Assembly: GCF_014897585.1 (NCBI RefSeq) | Contig: NZ_JABUXW010000018.1 | Coordinates: 30,485 to 94,484, forward strand | Direction: 5' to 3' | Origin: Brachybacterium tyrofermentans | GTDB taxonomy: Bacteria; Actinomycetota; Actinomycetes; Actinomycetales; Dermabacteraceae | DNA length: 64,000 nucleotides | Shown here: positions 32,501 through 40,461 of the stretch, in pieces | How the letters are laid out: every line of letters starts with the position of its first letter | Numbering within the stretch: the first letter of the stretch is position 1 | Position numbers and translations under genes: made by a program | Notes under the pieces: generated by a model | Database searches by the model: none | What the model was told of the DNA's origin: nothing | What the model saw: only the letters and a program-made list of their open reading frames with translations

Positions 32501-34010
32501 GCCGGTGAAGTTCGTGATCGAAGACGTGATCAACAAGTCGATCATCGACCCGTTCAATACCGTCGCGGGCTGGTTCGATATCGACCCGGTCGATCCGGTG
32601 TCCATGCCTGCAGCTCTGAAGGGGTACGCGGGCGGTGGCATCCTCCCCGGCTACACGCCGAGGCACCAGGGCGACGACGTGCTCACCCCGATGCGATCGG
32701 GCGAAGGCGTGCTCGTCTCCGAGGGTCTCCGGGACCGGAGGTCTCAGCAGGCCTTCCTCGGTGCGAACGAGGCCGCCAAGCGCGGCACCAGCTTCGCGGA
32801 CTTCCTCGGCACCGGCTACGCCGGCGGCGGGTTGGTGAAGCTCGGCATGCCGTTCACGGGTTCGTACCCGCGCGGCGATGGCTTCGGAGCTCGCGGAGGA
32901 AAGCACAAGGGCATCGACTGGCCCATCCCCTCGGGGACGGCGCTGGTCGCTGTGGGTGCCGGCACAGCCAATCGCACCAGCAACTCGGCTGCGGGCAACA
33001 AGCTCGAGCTGTCGCTGGGCAATGGGCTCGTGGCGGGCTACCACCACCTGTCGCGGTTCGCAGCGCAGACCGGGGCTCAGGTCGGCCCCGGGTCGACCGT
33101 CGGTTACGTCGGTTCCACTGGTCGGTCCAGTGGACCTCACCTTCACTTCTCGCTCAAGAAGGACGGGAGCTACGTGAACCCGGCGCCGTACCTGGGTGCT
33201 GGTGGTGAGGCGGGATCCGGTGGCGGCGGCGGATGGAATCCGTTCGCCGACCTCTGGTCCACCATCAAGGACACCGTGCGTGCGGGTGTCGGTGACAGCA
33301 AGTTCGGTGATCTCGCCTACGAGATGCCGAACAAGCTGATCAGCGGCGCCATGACGTGGGTGACCGACAAGCTGGCCGCCGTCGGCGACTTCGCATCGGA
33401 TGTGGCTACCGGAGTCGGCGGCCGCGCCCGCTGGGCAGGCCTCGCCGGCACAGCGCTCGCGATGGAGGGCGAGGCGGGGCCGCTGCGCCTGAACTCGATG
33501 CTGAACCGAATGGGTCAGGAATCGAGCTTCAACCCCCAGGCGAAGAACACCTGGGACAGCAACGCGGCGAAGGGCACCCCGTCCAAGGGACTGATGCAGG
33601 TCATCGACCCGACGTTCCGGGCGTACGCCCGCCCCGGGTATGACACCAATATCTGGGATCCGCTGTCGAACATGCTGGCCTCGATCCGGTACACCAGGGC
33701 CACCTACGGCGACCTGCAGAAGGGCTGGGATCGCAAGGGCGGATACGCCGACGGCGGGATCGTCTCGCCGCTGGTGTACGACGACGGCGGCTGGCTGAAG
33801 CCGGGCCTGTCCCTCGTGCACAACAAGTCCGGGGTCCCGGAGCCGGTGTTCACCGGCAAGCAGGGCCAGAGCATCATCCAGATGCTCGAGTCCGGCGGCG
33901 GCAACCGTGGGGGCAACAACCTCACGTTCGAGAAGGCTCAGCTGTCCGACGACGAGGTGGACCGCCTCGCGGACGAGGTCCTCCGCCGTCTCGACATGGC
34001 CATGGCCTGA
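29514..34010 (+). CDS. Tape measure protein with M23 peptidase and transglycosylase domains
   Basis: 1498 aa. About 30-220: Ala/Lys/Glu coiled coil. About 290-480: hydrophobic Gly-rich segment and TP901-type tape-measure domain (WSSVASKGKLQGDDAMQLLE). About 560-620: two copies of a GDFT-x-AL unit. About 640-960: membrane-like and Trp-rich repeats (PTVVWLWKNVVSPAFNGISW recurs). About 1110-1215: LytM/M23 peptidase with GKHKGID and PHLHFS zinc ligands. About 1325-1400: SLT transglycosylase fold with the catalytic-type QESSFNP and KGLMQVI. Length sets tail length; the hydrolases would open the wall at DNA entry. Confidence 0.95.
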   Translation: MARSDAAWVDVLPQMKGFAAPLMKDVKEASKKAGTEGGRALVDGMNAEAKKVNTSPVVKQLEDVERAARKTADEQASSAKKAASEVGKSQTRIIDARDKARSSAAQVERAEADLEKRRTTAAGKSSEVERAERDITDKRTKGELSADELAKAEQDLAAKRADAAKADAEVTASSAKLETARTKLGQATGKVEDEDTALRAAITESKVAHQEARDAAADHARAQEDLARETGVAAKEAEKATPAWKRLWEGMDGTGGLKNKIVRGMKGIGKEIEKEAGRIRSRGDALLSGIGSGIKWGAAGVAAGGAALAGGALYGGFTRLADIEDARASLEGLKMSGAEVDGVMESALASVKGTAFGMGDAASVAATMTAAGIKPGEDLTKTLSLVADSATIAKRDLGDMGLIWSSVASKGKLQGDDAMQLLESGIPIWQMIGDVMGVTAAEAQKLGSDGEVGFDVFAKAMEENLGGAALKSGETVRGSFANLKAAVSRLGAGALESFYPLIAPALRGVTGFVDGIASKATPAIEAFTKGAKGIYDLLVGGDFTGALTEVFGWEEDAPIVDFLFDVREGVKGLWDLLVGGDFTSALRDVFGWEEDSPAVGMLLTLRDTAISVGGWLRDNLIPILSGVGGFLLYLGGSAVVGAIVALGGVIGTALGAIGWIPFAVGAAVGALTWFFTETELGGQVLQTVWSGIQIAIAAVSEWFTTTALPLLITGFQWLQAAASAVGDWFTTTLWPALQTGWSILSAVAGAVIPVVIQYVQALGDYWSQIVMGVVIPAIQQFVGYVRDTMFPIIQRLWTDYVQPVFAAIGAFVVWAWNNAIKPALGAFFLFMTETLAPTIVWLWQNVVSPAFSAIGSFIGWAWNSVIFPALDAFKWFLLNVLAPTVVWLWKNVVSPAFNGISWAIDTAWKVIQVIFAIIDWTVRNVVGPVFSWLYEKIVKPVWKNVQDVLQAGWVFVRDKVFIPLKNFITDSVAPGFSKGVDAIGTAWDKLKSAAAKPVKFVIEDVINKSIIDPFNTVAGWFDIDPVDPVSMPAALKGYAGGGILPGYTPRHQGDDVLTPMRSGEGVLVSEGLRDRRSQQAFLGANEAAKRGTSFADFLGTGYAGGGLVKLGMPFTGSYPRGDGFGARGGKHKGIDWPIPSGTALVAVGAGTANRTSNSAAGNKLELSLGNGLVAGYHHLSRFAAQTGAQVGPGSTVGYVGSTGRSSGPHLHFSLKKDGSYVNPAPYLGAGGEAGSGGGGGWNPFADLWSTIKDTVRAGVGDSKFGDLAYEMPNKLISGAMTWVTDKLAAVGDFASDVATGVGGRARWAGLAGTALAMEGEAGPLRLNSMLNRMGQESSFNPQAKNTWDSNAAKGTPSKGLMQVIDPTFRAYARPGYDTNIWDPLSNMLASIRYTRATYGDLQKGWDRKGGYADGGIVSPLVYDDGGWLKPGLSLVHNKSGVPEPVFTGKQGQSIIQMLESGGGNRGGNNLTFEKAQLSDDEVDRLADEVLRRLDMAMA

Positions 34011-34021
34011 GAGGAGCACCG

Positions 34022-34894
34022 ATGGATTCAAGGCACGTCACCCTCGACGGCCCGGACGGATCGCTGCTCATCGCGGCCAGTACTCGCGAGACCGATGTGT
34101 CTCGCGAGTACTGGCTCTCCGGCGACAGCCCCACCGGATGGAACGGAGGAACTTCCCAGAAAGGAAGCCTGGAGGAACGCGAGAGCGAAGGGCTGTTCTT
34201 CCAGAAGCGGCACCCCGGCGGCCGCTCGCTCGAGCTGCGCGTCCGCATCCACCTCGACAACGTCGAAGCCGCGGAGTGGGAGAAGGTCCTGCTGTCCGCA
34301 GCGCTCGCCGACGGGGAGCTCGGAACCCTGACCGTGCAGTCGTACAGCATGCCCCCGCTGTCGATGGGTGTGCAGCGCAACGGCGAGGTGCTGTTCGCTC
34401 GGGTCAATCCCTTCACGTTCGACTTCTCGATACCCCTGCTCGCCCCGGATCCTCGGAAGTACGCGCCGTGGCGCGAGTCGACACTGCGGCCGATCGGGGC
34501 GGGAGTCGGTTTCGAGTTTCCGCCGTTCTCGCGGGACCTCGGCAAGGGTCCAGTCGCCACGTTCGGGACTGCGATCTCGACCGACGAGTGGGTGTGGAAC
34601 GACGGCACAGCTCACTCCTGGCCTCGCTTCACGGTGACCGCGAACGCGCCCAGCGGGTTCGCAGTCGCCCTCGGCGACAAGCGGGTCACCTATCCGTGGC
34701 CCACCTTCCCCGACATCCCCGTCACCGTCGACATGGCCGGCGCAGTCACCGTCGGCGGCTTCGACCAATCCCATCTCCTCGGAGAACGGGGCTGGGCGAG
34801 CATCCCCCCGCAGTCCATCGAGACGCCCCACTTCGAGTTCCTGCAGGGCGGCACCGGCTGGGCGACCGTCCAGCACCGCGACACCTACATGTGA
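34022..34894 (+). CDS. Distal tail protein (Dit-like)
   Basis: 290 aa. N-terminal beta region with VTLDGPDGSLLIA, RVNPFTFDFSIPLLAPDPRK, and a galectin-like C-terminal half (HSWPRFTVTANAPSG). Position right after the tape measure is that of Dit, the ring that joins tube to baseplate. Confidence 0.8.
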   Translation: MDSRHVTLDGPDGSLLIAASTRETDVSREYWLSGDSPTGWNGGTSQKGSLEERESEGLFFQKRHPGGRSLELRVRIHLDNVEAAEWEKVLLSAALADGELGTLTVQSYSMPPLSMGVQRNGEVLFARVNPFTFDFSIPLLAPDPRKYAPWRESTLRPIGAGVGFEFPPFSRDLGKGPVATFGTAISTDEWVWNDGTAHSWPRFTVTANAPSGFAVALGDKRVTYPWPTFPDIPVTVDMAGAVTVGGFDQSHLLGERGWASIPPQSIETPHFEFLQGGTGWATVQHRDTYM

Positions 34895-34907
34895 AGGAGG
34901 CCCCCTG

Positions 34908-35738
34908 ATGGGCTACCCCTGGCCGAAGGCCCCCCTCGCCGACGGAACCGGCACCACGTCCACCGACATGCAGCGCATCATCGGCTCGCAGTACATGTCC
35001 TCCGGGGTGCTGCCCAACGGTGGTCTCACCGTCGAGGGCACCTCGGGGATGGCGTACAAGGTCAACTCCGGTGCGTGCTTCATGTGGACGTCGTACGCGT
35101 CGCGGCTGGGGATGCTGGTCCCGGTCGATGCCACGACCGTCAACACGGTGGCGGCCCCGTCGACCGGCTCCCGGATCGACACCGTGTACGTCGACGGTGA
35201 CGGTGCTGTTCGGGTCGTGCAGGGCACTGCGATTCCCAGCGGTGTCGCGATCGCTCGCTTCACGGTCCCCGCGGGAATCACGGCGACCACGGCGGCGCAG
35301 CAGTCCATCGACCGGAACTTCGCGATCGCGACGGGCGGGACCCTCGGACGCCTCGCCCAGTGGAACAACTCCTCGGTCGGGAACGTGGGCGGCAACGAGA
35401 CGGTCCGCAACGTGTCGCGGTTCTTCCTGCCGTCCGATCGGCTGCTCCGCCTCGACATGACCACCACGCTGAAGTCGACCGTGGCGTCCGAGCCGGGTGT
35501 GTCCGAGCTGTCCGTCCAGTTCGTCCACTCCTCGGGCCCCGGCTCGACACGGCGCATGCTGTGCTCCCACACGAAGGACTGGAACTCGTGGGGCACCACG
35601 TGGTCGTTCGTCGCATCCGAGGGCGATTGGACCGTGACCGTCCGATCTCGCGCCTACTCCGGCGGGACGTGGACGTACTCCTCGGACTCGTCCTACGTGA
35701 CGCAGATGAACCTCTGGGATGCGGGGATCCTCCGGTGA
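34908..35738 (+). CDS. Minor tail/baseplate protein
   Basis: 276 aa. N-terminus YPWPKAPLADGTGTTSTDMQ and the segment RIDTVYVDGDGAVRVVQGTA are shared with many actinophage minor tail proteins. The C-terminal 120 residues are beta-rich with NNSSVGNVGGNETVRNVSRF and may be an adhesin domain. Overlaps the next gene by GTGA. Confidence 0.65.
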   Translation: MGYPWPKAPLADGTGTTSTDMQRIIGSQYMSSGVLPNGGLTVEGTSGMAYKVNSGACFMWTSYASRLGMLVPVDATTVNTVAAPSTGSRIDTVYVDGDGAVRVVQGTAIPSGVAIARFTVPAGITATTAAQQSIDRNFAIATGGTLGRLAQWNNSSVGNVGGNETVRNVSRFFLPSDRLLRLDMTTTLKSTVASEPGVSELSVQFVHSSGPGSTRRMLCSHTKDWNSWGTTWSFVASEGDWTVTVRSRAYSGGTWTYSSDSSYVTQMNLWDAGILR

Positions 35739-36931
35739 CGTGGGTAGCTCACCTCGTCCGCACCATGACCGGGGAGCGCGGCGCGCAGCTGAAGCTCGCC
35801 GCGTCCGGGACGTGGTCGATCCCCCTCAACGGCCTCGAGGACTTCACGGTCACCGTCGACAAGGCACAGCTGCGGGGCCTCGAGCCGGAGTGGTGGGGCC
35901 ACCACCGCACCTCGATCGCGGTGTCGTGGCGGCACGAGGACGGCACCCTGGACGCTTGGGTGGCTGGCCCGATCATGGGCCCGCCGTCGGAGACGCCGTC
36001 GACCGCGACGCTGACCTGTAAGGGCATCGGCGCGATCCTCTCCGCGAGGGTCACTCTCTCCCGCGACTACGGCATGCCGGGCGACTACCAGGGCGACATG
36101 TGGCAGCTGGCCCATGCGAACGTCACCCGGACCGGTATGTCGCTCGGGTCGATCGCGCAGGACATCGTCGAGCTGTCCACCACCCGGAAGCTGGGCGGGT
36201 ACCTCCCGATCCGGTACGGGTCTCCCCGCGAGACCGGGTCGAAGCTGAACCAGCGCACCTACTACGGGTACAACCTCGCGAACAACGTCACGTGGAAGCG
36301 GCTCACCGAGCTGACCGGGGTCCGCGGCGGACCGGACATCGCGTTCCGGCCGGCGTGGACCGACGGCGGGATGCTCGAGTGGGTGATGGTCCACGGCACC
36401 CGTGCGCAGCCCGCGATCGAGCAAGCGTGGACGATGGACCTCGACACCACGTCGTCCACGTCGCCGGTCGCCTCGACGTCCGTGTCGACCGATGCCAGCG
36501 AGGTCACCAACCGGGTGTACTGGACGGGCGCCGGCGAAGGCGCAGGGACGCTGATCCGCATGGTCCAGGACGAGCCCCGGCTCGCGGACCACATGCCGCT
36601 GCTCGAATCGGTCGGCTCCACCTCCGACTCCGACAACCCCGACCTGCTGCTCTCCCACGCGCAGGCGCAGCTCGACGACGGCCGCTCGTCGATCACCCAG
36701 ATCTCGGTGAAGATCGACGGCTCCGACCAGCGGTGCGAGATCGGCCGGTGGCGGGTCGGCGACGCCGCTCTCCTCACCCTCGGTGACGAGTGGCTGACCG
36801 TCCCCGCCGGCACCACCACGAAGCGGATCATCGCCGCGAAGGGCTCCTGGGACTCCAACCTCGTCGACCTGGAATTCCAGGACGACGGCCCGATCGAATA
36901 CGAGGAGGAGCCTGATGGTTCAGCGCCGTGA
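35735..36931 (+). CDS. Tail-associated baseplate protein (Tal/gp17-like)
   Basis: 398 aa from GTG overlapping the previous stop. GLEDFTVTVDKAQLRGLEPE, then CKGIGAILSARVTLSRDYGM, and DASEVTNRVYWTGAGEGAGT are features of the siphovirus ReqiPepy6 Gp37-like/tail-associated family. It should form the central hub or plug of the baseplate. Confidence 0.75.
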   Translation: MTWVAHLVRTMTGERGAQLKLAASGTWSIPLNGLEDFTVTVDKAQLRGLEPEWWGHHRTSIAVSWRHEDGTLDAWVAGPIMGPPSETPSTATLTCKGIGAILSARVTLSRDYGMPGDYQGDMWQLAHANVTRTGMSLGSIAQDIVELSTTRKLGGYLPIRYGSPRETGSKLNQRTYYGYNLANNVTWKRLTELTGVRGGPDIAFRPAWTDGGMLEWVMVHGTRAQPAIEQAWTMDLDTTSSTSPVASTSVSTDASEVTNRVYWTGAGEGAGTLIRMVQDEPRLADHMPLLESVGSTSDSDNPDLLLSHAQAQLDDGRSSITQISVKIDGSDQRCEIGRWRVGDAALLTLGDEWLTVPAGTTTKRIIAAKGSWDSNLVDLEFQDDGPIEYEEEPDGSAP

Positions 36932-37382
36932 CCTCAACGCCCCACCGGGCCGGAAGATGGCCGACATCGTCCGGCAGCTGCGCGAGCAGGCCGAGGCGTC
37001 GAAGACCGGCGCCGCCGGCGTGAAGGACCTCGGCGAGAACGGCGACGTCGTCTGGGACACGATCGACGAGAACGGCCAACCTGCCCAGAAGTCGGTGAAG
37101 CGGTTCCAGGTCGAGCTCGACGACACCACCGCACAGGCCGAAGCGCTCGCCGAGAAGCTCCGGCTGGCGGAGGAGCTCATCGAGCAGGAGCAGGAGCGGC
37201 TGGATGCGGCGCGCGAGCTGCTCGACTCGCTGGACATGCGGGTCGATGACGTGGTCGATCGTCCGTTCACGACGCGGGGCGCGGCCCCGCCGAAGGGTGC
37301 CCCGATGGGTACGCAGTGGGTGACTCCGCAGGACCACCTGTACGTCCGTGTCCCGTGTGAGGAGGTGCCTGATGGCGTATGA
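36915..37382 (+). CDS. Coiled-coil baseplate protein
   Basis: 155 aa, starts 17 bp inside the previous gene with GAGGAGCCTG. Residues 55-125 are a heptad coiled coil (AEALAEKLRLAEELIEQEQE). N- and C-terminal parts are polar. Likely a trimeric stalk linking hub to adhesins. Confidence 0.6.
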   Translation: MVQRRDLNAPPGRKMADIVRQLREQAEASKTGAAGVKDLGENGDVVWDTIDENGQPAQKSVKRFQVELDDTTAQAEALAEKLRLAEELIEQEQERLDAARELLDSLDMRVDDVVDRPFTTRGAAPPKGAPMGTQWVTPQDHLYVRVPCEEVPDGV

Positions 37383-37671
37383 ATCCAGGCAGTGGGCTGA
37401 CGGTGAGCTCGTCACCGCTGAGGACCTGACCCGCATCGAGCAGGGCCTACAGGCGACGTCCGAGCTCGCGGAGGGCACGGCGACCCGCGTCGACGGTGTC
37501 GAGACGGACCTCGCGGCCACCACCGCGGCCGGTGCGTCCACGGCGGCGACTGTCGACAACATCAAGCTGGCGAACGTCTCGGCGGGCGAGGGTGCCCCGG
37601 CGGGTGCCGCACCTGTCGGGTGGCGGTACATCGATCTCGCCACGGGCGACCACTACCGGATGGAGGCGTGA
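37372..37671 (+). CDS. Baseplate wedge/adaptor protein at the head of the adhesin array
   Basis: 99 aa with TGAGGAGGTGCCTG before the ATG. Begins MAYESRQWADGELVTAEDLT, a start shared by many actinophage fibre-base proteins, then a Thr/Ala-rich coiled segment and WRYIDLATGDHYRMEA at the end. Its TGA overlaps the ATG of the first array gene. Confidence 0.6.
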   Translation: MAYESRQWADGELVTAEDLTRIEQGLQATSELAEGTATRVDGVETDLAATTAAGASTAATVDNIKLANVSAGEGAPAGAAPVGWRYIDLATGDHYRMEA

Positions 37672-38018
37672 TGGCCTGGCAGATCAAGCGGCGGCAGCGC
37701 ACCAGCTGGCAGGAGCTCCCGCTCTCGAATGGGTGGACGGGGCGGCTGCTCATCAAGCGCGTCGGCTCCACAGTGTTCGTGAAGGCCGAAGCGCTCAACG
37801 GTGCGTCGGCGACGTCGACGGTGGTCGCGATCGTGCCGTCGGGCTTCCGCGCCGAGGGCACGGTGAACGAGCGCGGACTGCTCCACACGACCGCATCCGC
37901 AGTCTCGCGCTGGTGGTGCTCGGGCGATGCGTTCTCGAGCCCGGTGGCCGTGTCCTCGCCGGTCTACGGATCCGCGTCGTGGGACACCCTCGACCCGACC
38001 CCGACAGGAGGTGCGTGA
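37671..38018 (+). CDS. Adhesin array gene 1 (jelly-roll-like)
   Basis: 115 aa. Handle MAWQIKRRQRT, then NGWTGRLLIKRVGSTVFVKA and IVPSGFRAEG. Shares with genes 7 and others the plan: basic handle, W-x-G strand pair, a LP-x-GFRP-like turn, then paired strands to the end. Probably one beta-sandwich domain of a receptor-binding assembly. One-base overlaps with both neighbours. Confidence 0.6.
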   Translation: MAWQIKRRQRTSWQELPLSNGWTGRLLIKRVGSTVFVKAEALNGASATSTVVAIVPSGFRAEGTVNERGLLHTTASAVSRWWCSGDAFSSPVAVSSPVYGSASWDTLDPTPTGGA

Positions 38019-38308
38019 TGGCTTGGCTGAAGCGGCCGCGACGCGCGCCGATCGATCTCGGCACGACGCACCTCGACGAGGTGGTCACGCCCGACGAGTA
38101 CACGCAGATCTTCGCGTCTCGTGCGACGAAGGCTCAGGGGTACCCGTTCGAGGGCATCGCCGGCCACATGGAGATCCTGCCGTGGAACCCCGCGAACGGT
38201 GCCGTGATCGCCGTGTTCACCACCTGGACCGGTGGGATCGCGAAGCGGACCTACTACCAGGGCTCCTGGCGTGGCTGGGTCGATCCGATGGGGAAGGCGG
38301 TGCCGTGA
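38018..38308 (+). CDS. Adhesin array gene 2 (pyocin-knob-like)
   Basis: 96 aa. Handle MAWLKRPRRAP, then THLDEVVTPDEYTQIFASR, YPFEGIAGHMEILPW and TYYQGSWRGWV. This matches the pyocin-knob pattern (LD...G.Y, P...G.L.V, Y...GSW..W) found in fibre proteins, so this member differs from its jelly-roll-like neighbours but keeps the handle. Confidence 0.6.
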   Translation: MAWLKRPRRAPIDLGTTHLDEVVTPDEYTQIFASRATKAQGYPFEGIAGHMEILPWNPANGAVIAVFTTWTGGIAKRTYYQGSWRGWVDPMGKAVP

Positions 38309-38652
38309 TGGCCTGGAGCCTCCGCAAGACCCCTCAGACCTACCAAGAGATTCCGCTCGCTGCTGGCGTGACGGGGTCCGTGCAGCTGTCGATCGCGTCG
38401 GGCTGGGTGTTCCTCAACGGCCGCGAGATCACGGTGCCGTCTGGGAACGGTGTGGTCGCGGTCCTCCCGGAGGAGGCACGCCCGGTGTACTCCCCGCTCT
38501 ACGGGCTGATCGGCCGGACCGGCTCGGGCCTGTTCGCTCACTTCTCCCTCACGACTCCAGGCGGCGCGCTCACGCTCCGTCAGGGATCAGCGCACACCGT
38601 GCCGATGTACTTCACGCTCTCGTGGCCGCAGGCAGTCAGGAAGGGGTTCTGA
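38308..38652 (+). CDS. Adhesin array gene 3 (jelly-roll-like)
   Basis: 114 aa. Handle MAWSLRKTPQT; strands GVTGSVQLSIASGWVFLNG; turn VLPEEARPVYSPLYG; closing strands MYFTLSWP. Divergent in sequence from the others but equal in plan and length. TGATG overlaps on both sides. Confidence 0.6.
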   Translation: MAWSLRKTPQTYQEIPLAAGVTGSVQLSIASGWVFLNGREITVPSGNGVVAVLPEEARPVYSPLYGLIGRTGSGLFAHFSLTTPGGALTLRQGSAHTVPMYFTLSWPQAVRKGF

Positions 38653-39041
38653 TGGGTTGGATCAAGAAGACCCGCGACACCCGCTTCCTCGACGTCACGG
38701 CGGGCATCGAGACCGGCGCGAACTACGTCTCCGGCCGGATGCTGCTCCGCCGCCGTGACGACGAGCTCACGCTGATCCTCGACGAGCTGGTCGTCGACAA
38801 GGTCGGCACCACGACGCTGTTCCGGCTGGGCACGGGATTCCGTCCGTTCCATGTGGAGCGAGACGCCTGGTGGCAGCCGAACGCGGCAGCCAACAGCGCA
38901 GGCGGCACCCTGAACATCTCCGCATCGGGGTACGTCGTCGGCTATCAGCTGGCGGCGGGCCTGCCCATGACGGCCCGCATGACGTTCGACTGCCTCGAGG
39001 TGTGGCCGTCGACCTACCCCGGGATCGAGGTGCAGCTCTGA
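38652..39041 (+). CDS. Adhesin array gene 4 (jelly-roll-like)
   Basis: 129 aa. Handle MGWIKKTRDTRFLDV; GRMLLRRRDDELTLILDEL; turn RLGTGFRPFH; ends EVWPSTYPGIEVQL. The closing WPSTYPG is shared with gene 8, which has the same length, suggesting these two are the closest pair. Confidence 0.6.
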   Translation: MGWIKKTRDTRFLDVTAGIETGANYVSGRMLLRRRDDELTLILDELVVDKVGTTTLFRLGTGFRPFHVERDAWWQPNAAANSAGGTLNISASGYVVGYQLAAGLPMTARMTFDCLEVWPSTYPGIEVQL

Positions 39042-39394
39042 TGGCATGGAATCTTCTCGGCCGTGGCTCGTCAGGCGTGATCAGCCTCGACGACACCGTG
39101 CTCGCCGATCAGGGCTGGGCCGCGGGCACCCGAGTGCAGGTGCTCCGGCAGGCGTCCGTCGTCTCCGTGTCGGTCATCGACCTGATGCGGCCCGAGGCCC
39201 ACACCGGGTATCGCACGGTGCTCGTGCTGCCGGCGGGTTTCCGGCCCCCGCTGGACCAGTACTTCACGACCTGGCGCGGCGTGAAGGCGCGCATCCTGGC
39301 GAACGGCACCGTGCAGGTGTCCTCGCCGGGGACCGCGCTGGACTACTTCACCGTCACCTACCCGGTGACGTCGCCGATGCCGAAGGGAACCTGA
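39041..39394 (+). CDS. Adhesin array gene 5 (jelly-roll-like)
   Basis: 117 aa. Handle MAWNLLGRGS; TRVQVLRQASVVSVSVIDL; turn LVLPAGFRPPL; closing LDYFTVTYPVTSPMPKGT. The final PKG codons (CCG AAG GGA) double as the ribosome site of the next gene. This junction is TGAGATG instead of TGATG. Confidence 0.6.
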   Translation: MAWNLLGRGSSGVISLDDTVLADQGWAAGTRVQVLRQASVVSVSVIDLMRPEAHTGYRTVLVLPAGFRPPLDQYFTTWRGVKARILANGTVQVSSPGTALDYFTVTYPVTSPMPKGT

Positions 39395-39395
39395 G

Positions 39396-39731
39396 ATGGG
39401 CTGGATGAAGCGCGCCCGCACCGCGACCGTGCAAGACCTCACCGGCCAGCTCGACTCCTCCTGGTCCGGCGGGACAGCCCAGCTGGCGACCACCGCGGGC
39501 GGGGCCGTGACCCTCTCGGTATGGAACCTCGCCCGGACCGACCCCGCCACGGGAGCGGTCACCGCGCTGACGCTCCCCGCAGAGCTGCGGCCGCCGTTCC
39601 TGCTGTACGGAGCGAAGAGCTACCGCGGGAACAACGTACGGATCACCACGGCCGGCGCCGTGCAGGTCATGGATCCCGGCACCGTCCTGGATCACTTCAA
39701 CGTCACCTACGTCCCGAAGGGAGTCGCGTGA
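39396..39731 (+). CDS. Adhesin array gene 6 (jelly-roll-like)
   Basis: 111 aa. Handle MGWMKRARTATVQDLTG; LTLPAELRPPFLLYG; closing VLDHFNVTYVPKGVA. Clear homolog of genes 5 and 7 along the full length. Ends with PKG encoding the next ribosome site. Confidence 0.6.
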   Translation: MGWMKRARTATVQDLTGQLDSSWSGGTAQLATTAGGAVTLSVWNLARTDPATGAVTALTLPAELRPPFLLYGAKSYRGNNVRITTAGAVQVMDPGTVLDHFNVTYVPKGVA

Positions 39732-40072
39732 TGGCATGGATCCGAAAGCCCGCAGCGGCCACGCAGGACCTCACGTCGGTGATCGAGCCGGGATGGCAGC
39801 CCGGCACCGTGACCGCGCGCCGCGCCGGCAACGTGGTCACGGTCGACGTGCAGGCGATCAGCCGCACTGAGGTGGGCACGGGGACCGTCTCGATCTTGGC
39901 CCTGCCACTGGGGTACCGGCCTGCCGCGAACCTGTACGGCACCTCGTTCCGCGGGTACCGCACGCGGTGCCTGACCGGCGGTGCGCTCGCCGTGGACGCA
40001 CCCGGGCTCTCCGTGGACTACCTGCACTTCACATTCATCACCGCCGACCCGATGCCGAAGGGAGCCGCGTGA
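39731..40072 (+). CDS. Adhesin array gene 7 (jelly-roll-like)
   Basis: 113 aa. Handle MAWIRKPAAATQDLTS; GTVTARRAGNVVTVDVQAIS; LALPLGYRPAANLYG; closing VDYLHFTFITADPMPKGAA. Full-length homolog of genes 5 and 6. Confidence 0.6.
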   Translation: MAWIRKPAAATQDLTSVIEPGWQPGTVTARRAGNVVTVDVQAISRTEVGTGTVSILALPLGYRPAANLYGTSFRGYRTRCLTGGALAVDAPGLSVDYLHFTFITADPMPKGAA

Positions 40073-40461
40073 TGGCCTGGCTGAAGCGCAGCACCCCGAC
40101 CGACACCGGCTGGCTCAATGTCTCCGCCGAGCTCACCAACGGGTGGACGGGGACGCTGTTCGTCCGCCGCGTCGGCACCCTCGTGTTCTTCCGAGGGAAG
40201 CTGAACGCTGCGGGAGCGACCGCAGCCGGGGCCTGGTCCATGCCGGCGGGGTTCAACGCCCCGCCGCTGGCACACGAGGGGGCGTACGACTACGGGGCCG
40301 CGCTCGCGTGGACCGAGGAGACGACCCCGAAGATCCGTCGGCTGAACTACTACGCGTCGCGACTGTCCGTGATCGGCTACCAGGCCAGCGATGTCGTCCT
40401 CGTCGCCGACTGCTACGCCGTGAACTCGGCCTGGCCCTCGACGTACCCGGGAGTGAGCTGA
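40072..40461 (+). CDS. Adhesin array gene 8 (jelly-roll-like)
   Basis: 129 aa. Handle MAWLKRSTPTDTGWLNV; NGWTGTLFVRRVGTLVFFRG, which closely matches gene 1; turn SMPAGFNAPP; ends SAWPSTYPGVS like gene 4. It therefore shares features with both ends of the array. Confidence 0.6.
   Translation: MAWLKRSTPTDTGWLNVSAELTNGWTGTLFVRRVGTLVFFRGKLNAAGATAAGAWSMPAGFNAPPLAHEGAYDYGAALAWTEETTPKIRRLNYYASRLSVIGYQASDVVLVADCYAVNSAWPSTYPGVS

Noticed and set aside
37671..40461. The adhesin chain as one frameshifted fibre gene
   Set aside because: Every member has its own start, stop and ribosome site, and the TGATG junctions are regular, so random frameshifts do not explain it.
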